64,000 nt of DNA from Uloborus plumipes (lineage: Eukaryota; Arthropoda; Arachnida; Araneae; Uloboridae): NCBI GenBank assembly GCA_038373865.1, contig JAXGGA010001668.1:80299-144298 (forward strand). Direction: 5' to 3'. The stretch's first letter is position 1. The number at the start of each line of letters is the position of its first letter. The notes beneath the pieces were generated by a model. The model made no database searches and had not been told where the DNA came from. It saw only the letters and a program-made list of their open reading frames with translations. Below, one piece after another: positions 35,637-45,242 of this stretch. The position numbers were made by a program, and so were the translations under genes.

Positions 35637-36992
35637 TTAAAGACCCCAATGAAGATCAATGGCCCTCTTAAAGCCATCTACTCCATTGCTCTTTACCGCC
35701 TCTTCCGGTAAGCTGTTCCAAGTTCCCACTACCCTGCTAAAATAGTAATTTTTTCGAATTTCCAGGTTCGCCTGAGGTTTAAACAGCTTAAAACAATGAC
35801 CCCTTGTCCTGCTTTCCTTGCAAAAATCCAACCCTGCAACATCATTCATTTTAATAAATTTAAAAAACTGAATCATGTCCCCTCTGGTTCTCCGTTGCTC
35901 AAGACTATACATATTAAGCATTCTAAGTCTGGAATCATAGTCTAAATTAGAAAGTCCATTCACTAACCTTGTAGCCCTCCTTTGTACCCTTTCCAATAAA
36001 TTAATGTCTTTCTTCAGATAAGGAGACCAAAACTGAACAGCATACTCCAAATGAGGTCTTACCAAACTTCTATATAGAGGCAGAAGAACCTTCTTAGAAT
36101 TGTTTGAAATAGATCTATTAATAAACCCAAGCATCCTATTGGCTTTGTTACTAGCTATGCTGCACTGTTGACTGTACTTGAAATCCTGATTTATTAAGAC
36201 ACCTAGATCCATAACATTATCTGCCCTACTAATGACTGAACCCTGTAAATAATAGCTTGTATGCTTATTTCCATGACCGAAATGCAGCACTTGACATTTC
36301 CCAACATTAACTGCCATACCCCACTTGTCTGCCCATTTAGTAATATGATCCAAATCCTGTTGCAGCTGATTTATTTGTTCGTCATTCTCCACAACCCCCA
36401 TAAGTTTGACATCATCGGCAAAACAATTCATGTTTCCAGAAACATTTTCATGAATGTCATTCATAAAAATAATAAACAAAAGGGGACCTAAAACTGATCC
36501 TTGGGGAACCCCACTTAAAACTTCACTCCATTTAGAATAGTTACCCCTAACAACTACTCTTTGTTTCCTTCCTGTCAGCCAATTCCTAACCCAAACTAGA
36601 ATTTTACCTCCTACCCCTATACCAGCTAATTTGCTGAGTAGTGCTACATGCGGTACCTTATCGAAAGCTTTTTGAAAATCTATGTAAACAACATCTACGC
36701 ATTTTTTACTATCTAAAGCCAAGGTAACCTTGTCGTAGAAATGTAATAAATTAGTAGCACACGATTTACCTTTTCTGAAACCATACTGCAAACTACTCAA
36801 CAGCCCATTATTTTCTAAGAAATTCATAATCTTAATTTTGATCAATGTTTCAAAAATTTTACATACCACTGAAGTCAGACTCACAGGCCTATAATTTCCT
36901 GCATTACCTCTAGACCCTTTCTTGAAGAGTGGTGTAATGTTAGCTAGTTTCCAGTCCTCTGGCACTATCCCTGAGTTATACGTACGAAGCAT
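35637..36992 (-). CDS. LINE ORF2, reverse transcriptase part
   Basis: RT fingers and palm: GIVPEDWKLANITPLFKKG, NYRPVSLTS, QYGFRKGKSC, VVYIDFQKAFDKVPH, LSGVPQGSVLGPLLF and the catalytic NCFADDVKLMG (FADD box), followed by the thumb and a CR1-type C-terminus (LPLYRSLVRPHLEYAVQFWS). The frame is open for 451 codons. It is separated from the endonuclease frame by a 4-base CGTA duplication near 36985, so the copy cannot make one continuous ORF2 protein. Confidence 0.92.
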   Translation of the reverse strand: MLRTYNSGIVPEDWKLANITPLFKKGSRGNAGNYRPVSLTSVVCKIFETLIKIKIMNFLENNGLLSSLQYGFRKGKSCATNLLHFYDKVTLALDSKKCVDVVYIDFQKAFDKVPHVALLSKLAGIGVGGKILVWVRNWLTGRKQRVVVRGNYSKWSEVLSGVPQGSVLGPLLFIIFMNDIHENVSGNMNCFADDVKLMGVVENDEQINQLQQDLDHITKWADKWGMAVNVGKCQVLHFGHGNKHTSYYLQGSVISRADNVMDLGVLINQDFKYSQQCSIASNKANRMLGFINRSISNNSKKVLLPLYRSLVRPHLEYAVQFWSPYLKKDINLLERVQRRATRLVNGLSNLDYDSRLRMLNMYSLEQRRTRGDMIQFFKFIKMNDVAGLDFCKESRTRGHCFKLFKPQANLEIRKNYYFSRVVGTWNSLPEEAVKSNGVDGFKRAIDLHWGL

Positions 36993-38541
36993 TGAATATA
37001 TTAACTATAGCGTCAACTAATTCCTCTGCACATTCTACTAGAATTTTTGGATAAATATTATCTGGTCCCGGAGCTTTTGTGGTTTTAATTTTTTTCAAAT
37101 AAAGTAAAACGTCCTCCCTGGAAAATACAAAGTCCTCAAGCTGTGTAGTAGCTTGTGTCTTGCTTGTGTCAACTGTTGAGATACAGTTATCGTTAAAAAC
37201 ACTGGAAAAAAAGTCATTTAGAACATTTGCTATATCACCATCATTCTGAATTAAATTTCCATGCTCATCTACTAGTGGCCCAATTTGACTATTTCGAACT
37301 TTCCCAGAATTTGCGTATGCAAAAAACTCCTTTGGATTCCTGTCAATATTATCTGCCAGCTTTTGTTCCAATTCTCTTTTCTGAAACCGTACCAAATACT
37401 TAAAACTACGCCTAGCCTCACAATACGGTAGCCTGTCTGCGCTGTGACCAGTTTCTTTTAATCGACGAAAAGAAGCTTGCTTACGATTTAGAGCATCCTT
37501 AGTTTCCCTAGTGAACCACATGGGCCAAATTTTTGTGTTTACCCCTTTTCTCCTAAAAGGAACAAAATCTCCAACTGTTTTTGCTAGTTTTTCCTTAAAC
37601 TCTGTCCACTGCAAATTTACATCGCTATTGTCCAAACCTGATGAAAAAACCGCTTTCAAACTCTGCCTGAGTGCGACAAAATCAGTATTTCTGAAATTAG
37701 GTACAAACCTAAAATTTTTGTCTTTGTGCATATCAAACTTAATCCCAAACCTAATGCTGTTGTGGTCACTATCCCCAATATGCTCCCCTACACATAATGC
37801 CTGTACAGAGCCTTCAACATTGCAGAAAACAAGATCCAAAACAGTATCCTGCCGTGTTCCCTCAGAAACAACTTGATCTAAAAAACAGTCACCAATTACT
37901 TTTAGAAATTCCTCTTCTCTACTATTATTGGGGTAAGAATTATTCCAATCAATGCCCGGAAAATTGAAATCCCCCATTATAATTACTGGTCCCTTACTCG
38001 ACATGTCTCTAATAATACGATACATCTGTTCATCTTGACCCTGGCTTAGATTAGGTGGCCTATAAATGTTACCCAAACGTAATTTTTTACCCTTACCGCT
38101 CATCAATTCTAGCCAAACCATGTCAATATCATTAGGTTTGTCATTTATTGCCAATTCATTGCAAGTTAAAGTATCTCTAACATAAAATAAAACCCCACCA
38201 CCTCTTTTACCTACTCTATCTTGTCTAAACAAATTATACCCAGCAATACACAATAAATCATCATCATTTTTGGTAGCCCATGTCTCGGTAACTCCAATAA
38301 TATCCAACTTCTCATCTATAATTATGCTTTTCAATTCTTCCATCTTGTTCCTAATACTGCGAGCATTGGTATAAAAAACCTTAAGCATGCCCAACTTGCT
38401 TTTATTCAACCCCTTGCGGTTTCTTGAATCGAAATTGTTGAAATGACTACTCTTATTTTCCTCCTTATTACCATTCCTAATTAAACCCAAATAGTTTGCA
38501 TATTTTTGCAACCTTCTCCGTGAACCCTGCCCCCCCTTCAA
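36976..38541 (-). CDS. LINE ORF2, endonuclease part
   Basis: Apurinic-type endonuclease: LKVFYTNARSIRNKMEEL, DIIGVTETWA, GGGVLFYVR, IMGDFNFPGIDW, TVLDLVF and GDSDHNSIRF (the SDH catalytic motif), then a linker to the RT (LKKIKTTKAPGPDNIYPKIL). Both the E in TETW and the DH in SDH are present. The frame stops just after NIFNASYV because of the CGTA duplication. Confidence 0.9.
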   Translation of the reverse strand: MKGGQGSRRRLQKYANYLGLIRNGNKEENKSSHFNNFDSRNRKGLNKSKLGMLKVFYTNARSIRNKMEELKSIIIDEKLDIIGVTETWATKNDDDLLCIAGYNLFRQDRVGKRGGGVLFYVRDTLTCNELAINDKPNDIDMVWLELMSGKGKKLRLGNIYRPPNLSQGQDEQMYRIIRDMSSKGPVIIMGDFNFPGIDWNNSYPNNSREEEFLKVIGDCFLDQVVSEGTRQDTVLDLVFCNVEGSVQALCVGEHIGDSDHNSIRFGIKFDMHKDKNFRFVPNFRNTDFVALRQSLKAVFSSGLDNSDVNLQWTEFKEKLAKTVGDFVPFRRKGVNTKIWPMWFTRETKDALNRKQASFRRLKETGHSADRLPYCEARRSFKYLVRFQKRELEQKLADNIDRNPKEFFAYANSGKVRNSQIGPLVDEHGNLIQNDGDIANVLNDFFSSVFNDNCISTVDTSKTQATTQLEDFVFSREDVLLYLKKIKTTKAPGPDNIYPKILVECAEELVDAIVNIFNASYV

Positions 38542-38543
38542 AC

Positions 38544-39182
38544 TTAGTTTTTTGACTCAGAATACTCCAAAACCAAACCACTAACCATTTTAACCCCTGT
38601 AGAACTCAGATGCAGGCCATCCCTAGCAATCCAATCTCGCTTACAATAACTCCACACATCGATGAATCTGATACTGCGCATATGGCAAATTTCTTTGAGT
38701 ATCAGGTTCATGCACCTAGCCCGCTGGTTTAACCAGCTCCTATTGACTCCGTACCTGGGCAGCAACCCAACCACTTGGACACTGGTCGAACTGTTGGTTG
38801 CTTTATCCAACAGGGAATTCCACTCGTTCCTAAATTCCTCATTATTACTACGGCCTACATCGTTCGTTCCCACCCATAAAGTGACCATATCCTCCTTATC
38901 AAATGTCCCCCTCTTCTCCGCAACCTTATTTACATCCTTCACCCGAGCCCCTGGTAAACAACACCTAGCCACCTTACGTTTTACCCTCCCGATTGAATTT
39001 CCCACCTCACGCACCATAGAATCCCCCAATATTACCCCCTTCGTCTCCCAGTCTGTCTCCTTACTGCTAACTTCCCCCTTCTCCTCTGGAATAATCCCAC
39101 TAACTAACTCACAGCTAATGCCCACATCCTTTTTAATAACTTCCCCTTTCCATCTGAATTGTTTACCTCCTCTGTCCCACAA
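38544..39182 (-). CDS. LINE ORF1, esterase domain
   Basis: SGNH/GDSL-type hydrolase: VILGDSMVREVG (block I, Ser), TLWVGTNDVGRS (block III, Asn) and DGLHLSSTGV (block V, Asp and His), all catalytic residues present. In CR1 elements ORF1 esterases are thought to help membrane or RNP function. It overlaps the N-terminal frame (39104-39182) in a different register, implying one indel within ORF1. Confidence 0.85.
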   Translation of the reverse strand: MWDRGGKQFRWKGEVIKKDVGISCELVSGIIPEEKGEVSSKETDWETKGVILGDSMVREVGNSIGRVKRKVARCCLPGARVKDVNKVAEKRGTFDKEDMVTLWVGTNDVGRSNNEEFRNEWNSLLDKATNSSTSVQVVGLLPRYGVNRSWLNQRARCMNLILKEICHMRSIRFIDVWSYCKRDWIARDGLHLSSTGVKMVSGLVLEYSESKN

Positions 39183-39382
39183 CCTGAGGCTATTTGAGCC
39201 TGCAAAATGGTCATCCTATTTTTTAAGTCCAGGAGCTCAGCACACTTAGTGCAAGTGAAATCATCCTCAGAAATGGACTCCTCTTTTCCCTCATACAGGC
39301 AGAACATCTGACAAATGTCGCAAGAAATCCACCTGCTCCCCTTCCCATTCTTAACCTCTTTCAAAATGCATATAACACCCAT
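39104..39382 (-). CDS. LINE ORF1, N-terminal zinc finger
   Basis: WISCDICQMFCLYEG then FTCTKCAELLDLKNRM gives a CxxC...C...CxxC arrangement like the PHD-type finger of CR1 ORF1 proteins, followed by a short coiled-coil-like stretch. The ATG at 39380-39382 follows the leader. The frame drifts out of register after about residue 65. Confidence 0.75.
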   Translation of the reverse strand: MGVICILKEVKNGKGSRWISCDICQMFCLYEGKEESISEDDFTCTKCAELLDLKNRMTILQAQIASGCGTEEVNNSDGKGKLLKRMWALAVS

Positions 39383-39798
39383 AATAACTCAAATGATCCA
39401 CTTATACAAAAGCAAAACAAAAAGACAAAAGTGCAAAATTTTAAGAGTAACTACTAATAATTAAAATAAGAAATCATTTGAGATAAAGATACAAAGAATG
39501 CAGATAACTAAGTCAGTAGTAAATAAAAAGAAACTAACTTGCTACACCCAACAAAGAACACAGGCCTAACAACAAAGGAATCACCACATTTTAGGCTTAG
39601 CTCAAAAAATTGAAAAACACTTTAAGAATGCAAGTAAAGCAAAAATAAGTCTCAATGCACAGAAATACTAAATTATATGCTGAAATACAATAAAAATACC
39701 AAAACTGATACAATAAAAACAAACAATTTACATTAAAAAAATCACTTAGCTCAGAGCAGCAAAAATCTCCCCTGCAACACTGGCGCCCTCTAGCGGCG

Positions 39799-39857
<59 letters not shown>
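39799..39857. repeat. Poly-A run of 59 bases
   Basis: A single uninterrupted A run at the 5' border of the - strand LINE. It may be a target-site or microsatellite expansion, or an assembly-sensitive homopolymer. Confidence 0.9.
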
Positions 39858-39859
<2 letters not shown>

Positions 39860-39880
39860 AGGTGTAGGAATAATACCACC

Positions 39881-39923
39881 AAACCTTCCTACACCAAAAA
39901 TATTTGGTGTAGGAAGGTTTTTA
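39881..39923. repeat. Short perfect hairpin
   Basis: AAACCTTCCTACACCAAA and TTTGGTGTAGGAAGGTTT form an 18-bp stem around a loop of about 5 bases. A third partial copy, AGGTGTAGGAA, is at 39860. It lies next to the LINE 5' end. Confidence 0.75.
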
Positions 39924-39929
39924 AAATTT

Positions 39930-40720
39930 TCCTCATGTTATTGTTCGACGGAAGGGGGGGGGGGCATACTAATTGAATTAAAATTGAAATATCTGTGACG
40001 GTAAACTATAGAGGGAGCCTTGAAAAATCCCAGTACTTTCCCTCCCTGGACTAGCTCACTGCCCCCCGGATCAGGAGCGACAAAAAAGGAGGGCAAGAGG
40101 GGGCACCCCCAGAGGGGTAGCAACCCCAAATTTCTTTCTCAGTATGAGGGCCGTGGTGGCCCGATCGCCACACTTTCGCCAATGTTAGATAGGTTATATA
40201 TTGTATGTTATTTTCAATTATAATAAAACAATAATAGTGGCAAAGTAAAAAATATCCAATAACAACATCATTGGATGTTAATAGATCGCAATTATTGTTA
40301 GAAGTACAAAAAATAAAAATAAAAGAATTCAATTAATAAAATAATTTGAGAATTTATATTAAAAGCTACTGCGATTAATTTTTATGAACTAACGATAAGT
40401 TTTTTTCAACCTTTTGTCGCACATTAATTTTTGAAGGTTTGTAGCTTTTTCTTTCTAAATATTTTAACTAAAATATTTTTGAAAATCTGAAGACAATCAT
40501 ACTTTATCTGGAAATTGTGAAAAATCAAATATGCAGAATGCTTCCATGTCCAGTACAAAGTCGGAGGAATAGCACATAATTTTTGTTTTAGAAGCAAAAA
40601 TTGGTAAAAAGGAAAGAAGAAAAGTAATTACATCATCTAAAAGGTTTATCAAACAATGAAATTTTTAACTGGGATTTTCGTAAAAAAGAAAATATTCAAA
40701 TAGGTCCTCACATCATACCG
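39930..40720. other. No gene seen
   Basis: GC-rich repeat-like patch near 40030-40170, then AT-rich sequence. The open frames overlap on both strands without domains. Confidence 0.4.
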
Positions 40721-40724
40721 GATA

Positions 40725-40910
40725 ACCCTCACAGCAATTCCGGATATCTCCCACATCAATACCGGATACTTTGCCGGATATCCTGAAAAAATCTTCCGGA
40801 TATCCGCATCCGGGGCGGTCAGCCGGATCGGATATCCGGAAGTACCGGATACTTAAAATATCAGCCGGATAGGCCGGATACCGGATAGTTACCGGATATC
40901 CGGTCCATCC
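40725..40910. repeat. CCGGATATCCGG-rich repeat
   Basis: More than a dozen CCGGAT words, many within the palindrome CCGGATATCCGG, over 190 bp. This is typical of subterminal repeats of a DNA transposon; ends and duplication were not identified. Confidence 0.7.
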
Positions 40911-40914
40911 ATAA

Positions 40915-40920
<6 letters not shown>

Positions 40921-40968
<48 letters not shown>
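40921..40968. repeat. (AT)24 microsatellite
   Basis: Uninterrupted AT repeat immediately before the element at 40970. Confidence 0.95.
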
Positions 40969-40971
<3 letters not shown>

Positions 40972-41242
40972 GGTCGTATTTAAGGAGTGAGTTTTTAGGG
41001 TTCAAACCCCCTCCGAATTTTTTCAAAACTATTACAAAAATGCTTTTCATAGTTTCTCACCAAACGCAAACTACTGTCGCTATTTTATTTTTAATTTCTT
41101 ATTTACTTTGAAACTGCATTTGAAACATGAAATTATCATTATTGACTAATTGTACAAATTAAGTGTTTTTATTGCAGTATTTATATTTTTATTGTAGTTA
41201 TTGCAAACACGATTTTTTAACATTACGGGTCTGGGTCATATT

Positions 41243-41646
41243 CCCGACAGCCGAAATCCCGACAGCCAAAATCCCGACAATCGAAGTCCCGACAAGCCAG
41301 AATCCCGACACTGTCAAAATCCCGACAAGCCAGAATCCCGACAGGGCAAAAATCCCGAAAAGCCAGAATCCCGACAGGGCCGAAATCCCGACACGACCAG
41401 AATCCCGACTGGGACGAAATCCCGACACGGCCAGAATCCCGACACGGCCGAAATCCCGACACGGCCAAAATCCCGACAGGGCCGAAATCCCGACACGGCC
41501 AGAATCCCGACAGAGCCAAAATCCCGACAGGGCCAAAATCCCTACACGGCCGGAATCCCGACATGGCCGGAATCCCAACACGGCCAAATTCCCGACACGG
41601 CCAAATTCCCGACACGGCCAAAATCCCGAGACAGCCAGAATTTCGA
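41243..41646. repeat. 17-bp minisatellite, about 24 copies
   Basis: Unit CCCGACACGGCCAAAAT with variants (ACAGGGCC, ACAAGCC 16-mers). Because 17 is not a multiple of 3 and the unit lacks stops, several frames on both strands are open for 60-180 codons. These are not genes. Confidence 0.95.
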
Positions 41647-41939
41647 GTGGGTCGAATTCCCTACAGAATCTAAATACAATCACTCATAGAACATATACTA
41701 ATTAACATATACTATTAGTTACATATACTAATTAATAGTTTTGCTGATCACAAATTCATTGCATATTTTTGGGGGAAGGGAGGGGGGGGGTCAAAAGGTA
41801 TGAAGTTTGAAAATTGAATTTTCGCAACTTGGAGTTAAACTATTATGACCTATTGTTATACCTATTATATGTGACCTATTGCTACACCTACATGTTAAAC
41901 TATTATATTTTATCACATATATTCATGAAGAAAATGAAC

Positions 41940-42255
41940 TAGACTGTAAAAAACGAATGTTGTTTTTACAGTAAAATACAGCTAATTCAATAGTAGTAAA
42001 CTGTAAAAATTTGTCATTTTACACTAATAAACTAAAATTTCTGCTTTTACAGTACTAAACTGTGAAATTGCTAATTTTAGTTTATTACCGTGCATTTTAT
42101 TTTTAAACTGGAACATCTGCTGCCAGTATTATACTCTTGTTTATACAGTATAATACAGCAAAATTTTACAGCAATAAACTGTAAAATTTTTAATTATACT
42201 GTAAGAAACTGTAAAATTAGTAATTTTACAGTTTATTACTGTGCATTTTAAATTG
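41940..42255. repeat. ACTGTAAAATT palindrome cluster
   Basis: Repeated ACTGTAAAATTxxTAATTTTACAGTTTATTACTGTGCATTTTA, in two diverged copies about 160 bp apart (ending near 42096 and 42250), each able to fold on itself. Confidence 0.6.
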
Positions 42256-42540
42256 GAACCAGAAGGATTGGAATTAGAATTGTGGTCACTCATTCGAAGT
42301 AATATTTCTTAAATTAATGTTTCTTGATTTCGACACTAAAAGAGTTTGTAAAACGTAGTTTGGAACTTTGAAACAATTTTGAAGTGTCAGGTATTTAAAA
42401 TCTGAATGAAACTAGTAGTTTGTAAGTAGTAATAGGGTTTTCAGAAAAAAAAATTTTTGTTTAGCATTTTGGGTCTAGTTTTAAAAAAAAGTTAGATGGA
42501 ATTTAAAACCCTAAAAACAGATCCTTTAAATACGGCCATA

Positions 42541-43405
42541 GCCTACACACACCTAATAGACTATATAGTCTATATAGGGTCTTATACAGACCTATCTCAA
42601 TTCGTCATTGCAGAAAACATTATTTGAGTTTAAGGCGTCAAATTTTATTTATTTTTTTTTTCTTTTCAATAATTTGTTCACAAAATCTGGGAGGAAGCAT
42701 GTGTGGCTCTGCACCTATTAGGCAGCTGAGTGTTTTAGCAGTGAAGTTATTAACTGTAGCCGTATCTACAAAATTTGCATTGCATTGTTTTGTTTTCGTT
42801 TGTGTATCGTGATCATTGTTGTGATTTCGTTTTTCATCTTCTCTATTTAAGTAAATATAATTTTTCTATGTACCTAATTAAAATGTGATCACTTTTGAAT
42901 GATTTAAATGATTCTTGACCTTTTCTGGATGATTAAGACCTTTTTAAACCCCTTGTCCCGCCCGGTCAAAAACTGCAATTGATCGTTCAGAATTACAGCC
43001 TGATTTCAGAAACACTGCAAAACATTTTGCTATGTTGCAGGGTGTGTCACAACTAACACTATACCAATTGAATATTCTTTTTTTTTTAATTAGTTCCGTT
43101 ACTGTGTGCGGTTTTTCAGCTAAAATTTGATGAATAACGTGACGGTATTGCATGCACTGATCAGGTAAACATATTACCTGATCAGGTAAACTAACTAATC
43201 ACATGCCACCTGGTAATTAAACAGCATATTTTAGCGATTAATAAACTGTTGAACATTACATTTATCATTTTCTATAGCATCTCTAATTTGCAATACAAAT
43301 GCCCCCCCCCCCCCTCCCCAAATTCAGTGGTTTTATGTAGGGAGAGAGGGGTATGATTTGCTTTCGTCCTTTACCTCGGTTAAAACATGTGTATAAAAAA
43401 CGAAA
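42541..43405. other. No gene seen
   Basis: AT-rich with C and T homopolymers. A short palindrome around GATCAGGTAA occurs near 43165-43190. Confidence 0.4.
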
Positions 43406-43410
43406 AATAT

Positions 43411-43686
43411 GACACAACACACGTAACTCGCAGCAACGCAACAAGAATCACACTTTATACATGCACCCCAAGAGCGTAACACGTATAATAACAATCCTAA
43501 ATGTAATGAGGATACCGACCCCGGTGACGTATCCTAACTTTTGCGCGAGACACAACATACGTAACTCACAGCAACGCAACAAGAATCACACTTTATACAC
43601 GCACCCCAAGAGCGTAACACGTATAATAACAATCCTGAATTTAATGAGGATACCGACCCCGTTGACGTACCCTAACTTCTGCGCGA
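43411..43686. repeat. Tandem duplication, 138-bp period, two copies
   Basis: ACGTAACTCGCAGCAACGCA recurs at 43421 and (one change) 43559. The copies are about 93% identical and include GATACCGACCCCG and CCCCAAGAGCGTAACACG. The 93-codon frame across them is repeat-derived. GC content is higher than the surroundings. Confidence 0.85.
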
Positions 43687-43739
43687 TTACCACAATTGGC
43701 TGCAATCTTTGGCATCGTAAAATAATCCTAAGTAAACCA

Positions 43740-43950
43740 TAAAACTGAGAAATCGCCAAGCGGGATCTGGTAAGAACGCCAACGGGACCTGTATCGAAGT
43801 GTATCCGTTTAAAGTATCTGAAATTCACAAACGTCATTATCATTGAAAATCGGTCACCAAACTAGAAGTGTTGACTAGTTACTGGCTGCCTTGAATTTTA
43901 AATTAAAAATCAGACCAAGAAAGTAGACAAGAGAAAAGTCCTGTTCGCAA
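43740..43950 (+). other. Possible 5' untranslated exon of translin
   Basis: The translin start exon begins at an acceptor (CTTTTTAG at 45161-45168), so at least one non-coding exon lies upstream. A strong donor, CGCAAGTAAGTG, at 43947-43958 ends a less AT-rich stretch with no repeats and is a candidate. No promoter motif is clear. Confidence 0.25.
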
Positions 43951-44451
43951 GTAAGTGTCTACAAGTTCTTTTATGGATTGCCCGAATACATTTCTTCTGC
44001 CTCCTCCTAGTGCTGGGACTGTACCAACACACACACAGGACACAGTGTGGTAGCAGACTCCTCTAGGGTATAAGCTCTAATAGAGCTCTTTTTGGAAAAG
44101 AAGGAATTAGCTGACCTAGAAACTACAAAATTCTTAGAAATAGTCAGTGTAAAAGAGTATTGGTAACAAAATTGGACTGAAATAGCTATTGGGTGTTGAC
44201 TTATGGAGATCGCCTTAAATTTGGAAAGTTAGAGAGGTTCTCACCCATTGAAATTAATATTGGAACAACCATTGGAAAAATATATGTTGACTTACTGAGG
44301 TAGTTGAATTATTTGCATGTCAATGACCAAAATTTCACTGTGCTGTGAGCTGAGATTTTATCTCACATTGAGGATCAGCCAGAAAAGAAAAGCTAGTCAA
44401 ATGGTTTGTTTAATGGGTTTGCTATATTTGTTCTCTAGTACAATAGGTAGT

Positions 44452-44762
44452 TTAGCCCTTACTTAGGAACGGTTACTCACTGCTTTATACCTAAGCTCTG
44501 CCTTAAAAATTTTTTCGAGTTGTACCATTTCCATGTGCGGTCGCTCGCTGGTGTTTTAATTTCACATTAGCTACCAGTTTTTTTCAGCTCTCTTTGCTCT
44601 ATAAGAGGATTTTTGCCTCCAACTCGTTTACTTTCATATTCCATGCTGATGAGGGCATAATAAGCCCGAAACTGCAGTCCATGGGTCGAAATGAATGAGT
44701 TAGCGGTGTATGGCATGTTCCTGCCTTAGCCCATGCTTAAGGGCGGTTACTCACTGCTTTAT
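44452..44762 (+). mobile_element. Hammerhead element, partial tandem (1.1 units of ~274 bp)
   Basis: TTAGCCCTTACTTAGG...GGTTACTCACTGCTTTAT occurs at 44452-44488 and again at 44726-44762, so the insertion is a little over one unit long, as in tandem retrozyme/Penelope-type arrays. One hammerhead lies at 44640-44685. Boundaries are set by the repeat; no convincing target-site duplication was found. Confidence 0.7.
44640..44685 (+). ncRNA. Type I hammerhead ribozyme, canonical core
   Basis: Stem I strand TCCATG, core CTGATGA (44646-44652), stem II GGGC/GCCC with a 7-base loop, GAA (44668-44670), stem III A-C/G-T around TGCA, cleavage C at 44679, then CATGGG closing stem I. Stem I extends outward (AACTCGTTTA against TGAATGAGTT) with wobble pairs that keep pairing relative to the 47619 copy. 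All invariant core bases are present. Confidence 0.88.
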
Positions 44763-45170
44763 TGCTCTTTGTGTTCCGACTAAATCGAATCTTCTAGGAA
44801 AATTTTCAAGGAAATTTTTATAACTGCAATTTAACCCCCTTACTGACCACTCTGATCCACTTAACATGTAACTTTGAGACTGTCAGCCGCAGAGTGGTTA
44901 AAGTTCATTAAATGTATTGAAGTAATTTTTACTTAATACATGACTTCACCAGCTAAAATGTGTAAGAAATTTTTATCATTAATCAAGCCTTTTGATATGT
45001 TTATGCCTATTGTTTGCAAAATTTACCGTGTGGAATTAATAAAAGAAGTAAAGAGTTAATAAGCATGGTTGACGGCAATTAGATTTGGCTATATATTTGA
45101 CTTTGTTAAAATCACATACATTATTTAGAAGCATTTCAAATGAAATATGTTCTTTCCCCTCTTTTTAGCC

Positions 45171-45242
45171 ATGACACAAAATTATACTGAAATATTTTCT
45201 GTATATCAAAAATACATGGAAGAAGAGGAAATTGCTAGAGAA
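45171..45242 (+). CDS. Tsn: Translin coding exon 1
   Basis: Begins two bases after the acceptor at 45168 and encodes MTQNYTEIFSVYQKYMEEEE and IARE, equivalent to the vertebrate MSVSEIFVELQGFL region. Donor GTAAGT at 45243, phase 0. Confidence 0.9.

Larger units (their letters stand above)
35567..39798 (-). mobile_element. CR1-like non-LTR retrotransposon, nearly full length
   Basis: Two coding regions on the - strand: ORF1 (39382-38544) with a PHD-like zinc finger and a GDSL esterase domain, and ORF2 (38541-35637) with an AP endonuclease and a reverse transcriptase. This combination is typical of the CR1 group. The 3' end is (ATTTGT)3 on the - strand (35568-35586). A ~410-bp 5' leader starts near CGCCGCTAGAGGGCG. 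Only small frame lesions are visible, so it is a relatively young copy. A 59-base A run (39799-39857, + strand) abuts its 5' end. Confidence 0.9.
40970..42540. mobile_element. Probable hAT-like element carrying a minisatellite
   Basis: The left end CAGGGTCGTATTTAAGG and the inverse of the right end, TATGGCCGTATTTAAAGG, are related, and both are followed by TTTTTAGGGTT. The interior holds a 17-bp minisatellite and a segment of ACTGTAAAATT palindromes (41945-42250). The duplication is obscured by the AT microsatellite on the left. Confidence 0.55.

Noticed and set aside
38662..39249. 195-codon + strand frame
   Set aside because: Shadow of the LINE ORF1 esterase on the other strand.
41243..41646. 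Possible CRISPR-like array
   Set aside because: Contiguous 17-bp units without spacers, in a eukaryotic genome; a minisatellite.
41163..41705. Long open frames on both strands (up to 180 codons), collagen-like look
   Set aside because: They arise from a stop-free 17-bp tandem repeat; no start context, domains or splice support.
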